Source of the DNA: a virus
Length of the DNA: 40,625 bases
IMG/VR virus record: IMGVR_UViG_3300027852_000023
Coordinates: 1-40,625 of that record
Direction: 5' to 3' (one strand)
Both the position numbers and the translations under genes were made by a program. Of this stretch, positions 37,567 through 40,625 are shown piece by piece; the stretch's first letter is position 1; every line of letters begins with the position of its first letter. The notes under the pieces were generated by a model, which saw nothing but the letters and a program-made list of their open reading frames with translations, searched no databases and was not told where the DNA came from.

Positions 37567-38040
37567 TTAATCAATAATCACCGATGAAGGTGTCGCCTGT
37601 TTGTAGCGATTGTCTAAGACGTAGGTACAGCCAACGATATTCAAAATGTTGGAAGCTCCGGCATAACCTTTTACACAATCAAAACCAGATGAGAACTGAG
37701 AAGCGTCAAACTGAAATACTACCAGTTTTGTTTTCAATGCAACATCAAGCTCGTATGTTGCCGCGTCTGTTGCCCTCGTGAAAATATCGGTATCACAATC
37801 CAGGTTGTACCAGATTGGATGCGTTTCTGTAACTACTGCTGCATCCGTTCCGGCTACATCCGTTGCTTCATACAGGCTTAATGTGGATTGTGCGGCGTGT
37901 CCTTGTGCCATGTGAAATACAACCCATATCTTATGCGCCAACTTCATACTCACCCAATCACCGGCAATGGCCGCAGTGTTTACCTGTGGCTTAAATCCGT
38001 TTATTAATAGTCCGCCTTGCGGTAATTGTAGGTTACTCAT
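37567..38040 (-). CDS. Decoration-like capsid protein, first of tandem pair
   Basis: 157 residues starting in a TAATG overlap with the major capsid stop. LINGFKPQVNTAAIAGDWVS MKLAHKIWVVFHMAQG and YNLDCDTDIFTRATDAATYE define the family shared with 37081-37554. Likely expressed at high level together with the capsid protein. Virion location is inferred. Confidence 0.75.
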   Translation of the reverse strand: MSNLQLPQGGLLINGFKPQVNTAAIAGDWVSMKLAHKIWVVFHMAQGHAAQSTLSLYEATDVAGTDAAVVTETHPIWYNLDCDTDIFTRATDAATYELDVALKTKLVVFQFDASQFSSGFDCVKGYAGASNILNIVGCTYVLDNRYKQATPSSVIID

Positions 38041-39341
38041 TATCGTGTCTCGATCCCAATGAACGGGCTGAGTGTTACTGCACTATTCGCTGGGGTTAAT
38101 GTTCCTGGCCATGAAGGCTGTCCGTCCACTCGATATACGAACCGGAAGCAAGTTTCATCAGTCACAAACTGAACGTGAATCGATGTTGCTTTCTGCATGG
38201 TGCCTTTGTCAATCAGCCAATACTGTGAGAGGTCGGCAAAAATAATATCGCCTACCGTTCCGACAGTCTGGCAATGCTCAACAGGAATCACCGGGCGGCC
38301 ATATAGTGTCGCATACGGTGAAGCGGATAATCCGCCTGCAGGCAAGTAAACTGGTACACCAGTCGCGCCCACTGCCACATACATACTGTGAAGCTGTGGC
38401 TCACAATCCTGATTGATCAGCCATACGCCATTCTTGCGAAGTGGCGCAAACATTCTTGACCACATATTTACGATATTCTCGCTAACAATAGTGTCAGCAG
38501 GCTGTCCTGCTTCTTCTGCGATTGCGATAAACGATGGGGAATTGACAATACCTAAAGGCTGTCCTGCACCCGTTCCGTTGATAATCGCTGCTTCCACCTG
38601 GTACGTAAATTCCATTTGGAACGCCCAAGAGATGATTGATTCTAATGCAACCGCGTCTTGAAGTAACTCGTCAGTAGCGTAGCAAAGACCAATCAGCTTG
38701 TTTAGTTCAAGTAAGATCTGGCCGAATGTTGGATTGCTTGCGACTTTCGTTGCACCTTCTGCTTTCCAATAAGCCAATACTCCACCCCAACGAGAGCCGT
38801 CTGCTCGACTGCCTTCGTCAAGATAGTTTGCCCGTAGGCTGTTTGAGTTTGCTGAAATAGGCATCCTCTTAACCCGGCTCATAATTTCGCCTTCAGCGAA
38901 CACAAGTTTAAGCATTTCTGATGCAAAATCTTCCTGCACCAAGAACCCACCATCGGCGGGTACGCCTTCGCTCATTCCGGTCTGCTTCATTTCTACCAAG
39001 CGGGGGTCCATATAACCACGCCCGGATGATTTGGCAATACTTTGCAGTTGCTCGCCTAAGCTCTTGAAGCCCATAGACCCTTGAGAAGGAGGAGCGTCTG
39101 CTGCCATACCTTGTATAGCGGCTTTTGTTCCTAATCCTTCAGTTAAGAAAGCTGCCTGCTCTTCTAGTTGCATAGCGACTTTCAGCTTTCCTGTTAAGTC
39201 AGTAGCTTCTGCTACCAGATTACTAATTTCGTCTGCAACCTCGGACGGCATTTCATCTTCCTTGCCCTCCCATTCATCAGAAATTAGGCTGGCTTTGCCA
39301 ACCACTGCTTGTAGTTTTTCTCTAATACTTTCAATGTTCAT
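38040..39341 (-). CDS. Major capsid protein, HK97 fold
   Basis: 433 residues. Residues 1 to about 110 are helical and charged (MNIESIREKLQAVVGKASLI, KLKVAMQLEEQAAFLTEGLG), resembling the delta/scaffold domain removed by the protease. The mature part begins near SLGEQLQSIAKSSG and contains GGFLVQEDFASEMLKLVFAE, RVKRMPISANSNSL, AYWKAEGATK and GGGLSASPYATLYGRPVIPVE-like LYGRPVIPVEHC, standard for HK97-like capsids. Encoded right after the protease. Confidence 0.95.
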   Translation of the reverse strand: MNIESIREKLQAVVGKASLISDEWEGKEDEMPSEVADEISNLVAEATDLTGKLKVAMQLEEQAAFLTEGLGTKAAIQGMAADAPPSQGSMGFKSLGEQLQSIAKSSGRGYMDPRLVEMKQTGMSEGVPADGGFLVQEDFASEMLKLVFAEGEIMSRVKRMPISANSNSLRANYLDEGSRADGSRWGGVLAYWKAEGATKVASNPTFGQILLELNKLIGLCYATDELLQDAVALESIISWAFQMEFTYQVEAAIINGTGAGQPLGIVNSPSFIAIAEEAGQPADTIVSENIVNMWSRMFAPLRKNGVWLINQDCEPQLHSMYVAVGATGVPVYLPAGGLSASPYATLYGRPVIPVEHCQTVGTVGDIIFADLSQYWLIDKGTMQKATSIHVQFVTDETCFRFVYRVDGQPSWPGTLTPANSAVTLSPFIGIETR

Positions 39342-39353
39342 TTCAATATCCTT

Positions 39354-40415
39354 TTATAATGCTTCAATTTGTTTTTTAATAAGCTCTAATTTACTCAATG
39401 CAAGAAAAGTGAGTGCGGGGTTAGCTTTATCGGCTTCCCACGGCTCGGCTGTTTCCATCGCCTCTTTCAAATTAAAGAATAGCGATCCGATATTATCCAC
39501 CCGACTGCTGAAGTATCCAGCTAACCCGCGCTCAATCTCTTCTGCTGATAGAGATGTGGTTTTACTGATGGCTTCAATAAACTTAAAATCAGGTGGTATC
39601 TTATCGAATTGTTTATAATGTTCTGCCAGATGGTCATATACTTCCTTTCTATCTAACTCAGGAATATCACAACCCGGCTTCATTAGTTCGGTCATGGCAA
39701 GTGCCACGCCCATCCATACTGCCGGCCCAACTCTGTCCATAACTATTCTGTGATGTCCTAACTTCACTTCACTACCGGCGTAAGCGAAATGACTTTTTAT
39801 TATGGTTTGTTCTGTTTCTGATAATACTTCCCAGCTTTCTTTAGTAAAATCATCAAGCTCAATCGGGACCCACTCGCCATCATCTGTACCAGTGTCCTTG
39901 TATTGGACGGCTGATTTAGATGCAACTGTGGCAGGGTTCATTCCCCAATTCACGTCTGAGGTATCCCATAACCTCAGTTCACGCAAATTTCTAACTAACT
40001 GGCCTTTCCCCTTGACTTCCTCATAGTCAAATTTTATGGGGTCAAAACCAAATGACATTTCCTTGATAGCACCTGTGAGGATACCTTGCAGTATTTCTTC
40101 TCCTCTTGGGGTATCCAGGTATTCCCGTTCTACAAGCAGTCCGCCCGTAGCTTCCGGGAACTTCTCTTTGATAGTATCCGGTAATTTACTCGCGGTTACT
40201 TCCTGTAAACTATTGATAACCGCAACCGGAGGATCACTGAAATTATGCTGCCATAAGTGGCGGATGTGATCCATGCCTTCCTTGATGGTCTTTTTAAACG
40301 CACCTTTATGGATCCGATCTGCGCCCAGATCAATGTTGCCGAAGATGGCAGCAAAACCAGTGACCCTTCTCCCGTCTACTTCTTTTGTTTGGCTTATGTG
40401 TGATTTATATTCCAT
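39354..40415 (-). CDS. Prohead protease (HK97/U35 family) with C-terminal HHxxxx domain
   Basis: 353 residues. MEYKSHISQTKEVDGRRVTG FAAIFGNIDLGADRIHKGAF, LWQHNFSDPPVAV (catalytic His) and GAIKEMSFGFDPIKFDYEEV (catalytic Ser in EMSFGF) form the serine protease in residues 1-165. The C-terminal half carries KLGHHRIVMDRVGPAVWMGV ALAMTEL and KEVYDHLAEHYKQFDKIPPD, a fused domain often found behind phage proteases and probably a scaffold. It matures the capsid shell. Confidence 0.92.
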   Translation of the reverse strand: MEYKSHISQTKEVDGRRVTGFAAIFGNIDLGADRIHKGAFKKTIKEGMDHIRHLWQHNFSDPPVAVINSLQEVTASKLPDTIKEKFPEATGGLLVEREYLDTPRGEEILQGILTGAIKEMSFGFDPIKFDYEEVKGKGQLVRNLRELRLWDTSDVNWGMNPATVASKSAVQYKDTGTDDGEWVPIELDDFTKESWEVLSETEQTIIKSHFAYAGSEVKLGHHRIVMDRVGPAVWMGVALAMTELMKPGCDIPELDRKEVYDHLAEHYKQFDKIPPDFKFIEAISKTTSLSAEEIERGLAGYFSSRVDNIGSLFFNLKEAMETAEPWEADKANPALTFLALSKLELIKKQIEAL

Positions 40416-40422
40416 AGTTCTC

Positions 40423-40625
40423 CTAATCCTTATAACAAACTGTCATATCAAATCCAGCACCATTTGTGCCGTCTGTGCTGTTCTGTATTCTTACAATCAA
40501 GCCATCGTTAGCGTTCATCCCTCTTGCCTTCGGGAAATTGAATGCACTAAAGTCTTTCGCGCTTCCAGCAGAAAAATCAAACTCAGAGGTATGATATTGT
40601 GGTTCATCTCTCCAGCATAAATAAG
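40423..40625 (-). CDS. 3' end of the boundary-crossing beta-helix gene
   Basis: Same frame as 1-1379: residues ...EFDFSAGSAKDFSAFNFPKA RGMNANDGLIVRIQ ... MTVCYKD, stop TAG at 40425-40423. Bases 40499-40625 duplicate 1-127. Eight bases separate the stop from the protease start. Confidence 0.88.
   Translation of the reverse strand, partial: YLCWRDEPQYHTSEFDFSAGSAKDFSAFNFPKARGMNANDGLIVRIQNSTDGTNGAGFDMTVCYKD
40499..40625. repeat. Terminal direct repeat, right copy
   Basis: Exact copy of 1-127; see that entry. Confidence 0.95.

Noticed and set aside
1-40625. Direct terminal repeats as a packaging signal
   Set aside because: 127 bases exactly at both contig ends, inside a gene that reads through, is better explained as an assembly overlap on a circle.
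1-40625. Integrase, CI-type repressor, tRNA genes
   Set aside because: I looked for tyrosine/serine recombinase motifs, XRE-type repressors and tRNA cloverleaves and found none convincing.

Overview
The window is a complete, circularly assembled genome of an uncultivated tailed phage of about 40.5 kb, probably a siphovirus. The first 127 bases (1-127) recur exactly at the end (40499-40625), so the unit genome is 40,498 bp, and one gene runs across the artificial ends. Every convincing protein gene lies on the minus strand, packed with 1-20 base overlaps (ATGA, TAATG, TGATG) and preceded by AGGAGG-type ribosome binding sites. HK97-type head genes, a tail chaperone frameshift and a tape measure gene identify the group. 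I see no integrase, CI-like repressor, DNA polymerase, helicase or tRNA gene, so a lytic phage that borrows the host replisome is most likely. The host cannot be named from the sequence; the promoters look like ordinary sigma-70 promoters.

In the direction of transcription (descending coordinates), the genome starts in a gene-free regulatory region (20792-19828). This region holds three extended -10 promoters that share an 11-base core, several predicted structured RNAs, a terminator and repeated TATATACAG / CCYCTATAT operator-like sequences. A strong promoter at 19826-19798 opens the early block (19777-8616): many small zinc-ribbon and membrane proteins, a ribbon-helix-helix regulator, a recombination-like pair (17771-16881 and 18157-17783), SSB, a replication initiator with candidate iterons inside its gene, an SPPY DNA methyltransferase, an HNH nuclease and a VRR-NUC-like nuclease.

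The head block follows (8426-3304): small and large terminase, portal, SPP1 gp7-like morphogenesis protein and an HK97 gp10-like protein. Next comes a cassette of surface or fibre-like proteins (3292-1 and 40498-40423), four of which share a short N-terminal VHxPG-like tag. A promoter and a terminator-like leader lie in front of part of this cassette. Prohead protease, major capsid protein, a tandem pair of decoration-like proteins, a beta-helix protein, connectors, tail tube, tail chaperone with a canonical A AAA AAG -1 frameshift site, tape measure, tail-tip protein and receptor-binding or fibre modules follow (40415-26162).

A GIY-YIG homing endonuclease sits between a 31-codon 5' fragment of a GH25 lysozyme gene and an intact GH25 lysozyme gene. 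Holin candidates, a calcineurin-like phosphoesterase, a DPPY methyltransferase and small genes then close the circle. The most interesting items are the structured-RNA locus, the lysozyme/homing-endonuclease arrangement, the N-terminal docking tags, a lipoprotein-like HExxH metalloprotease among the fibre genes, and two gene remnants (a methyltransferase 5' copy and a gene with an in-frame stop).
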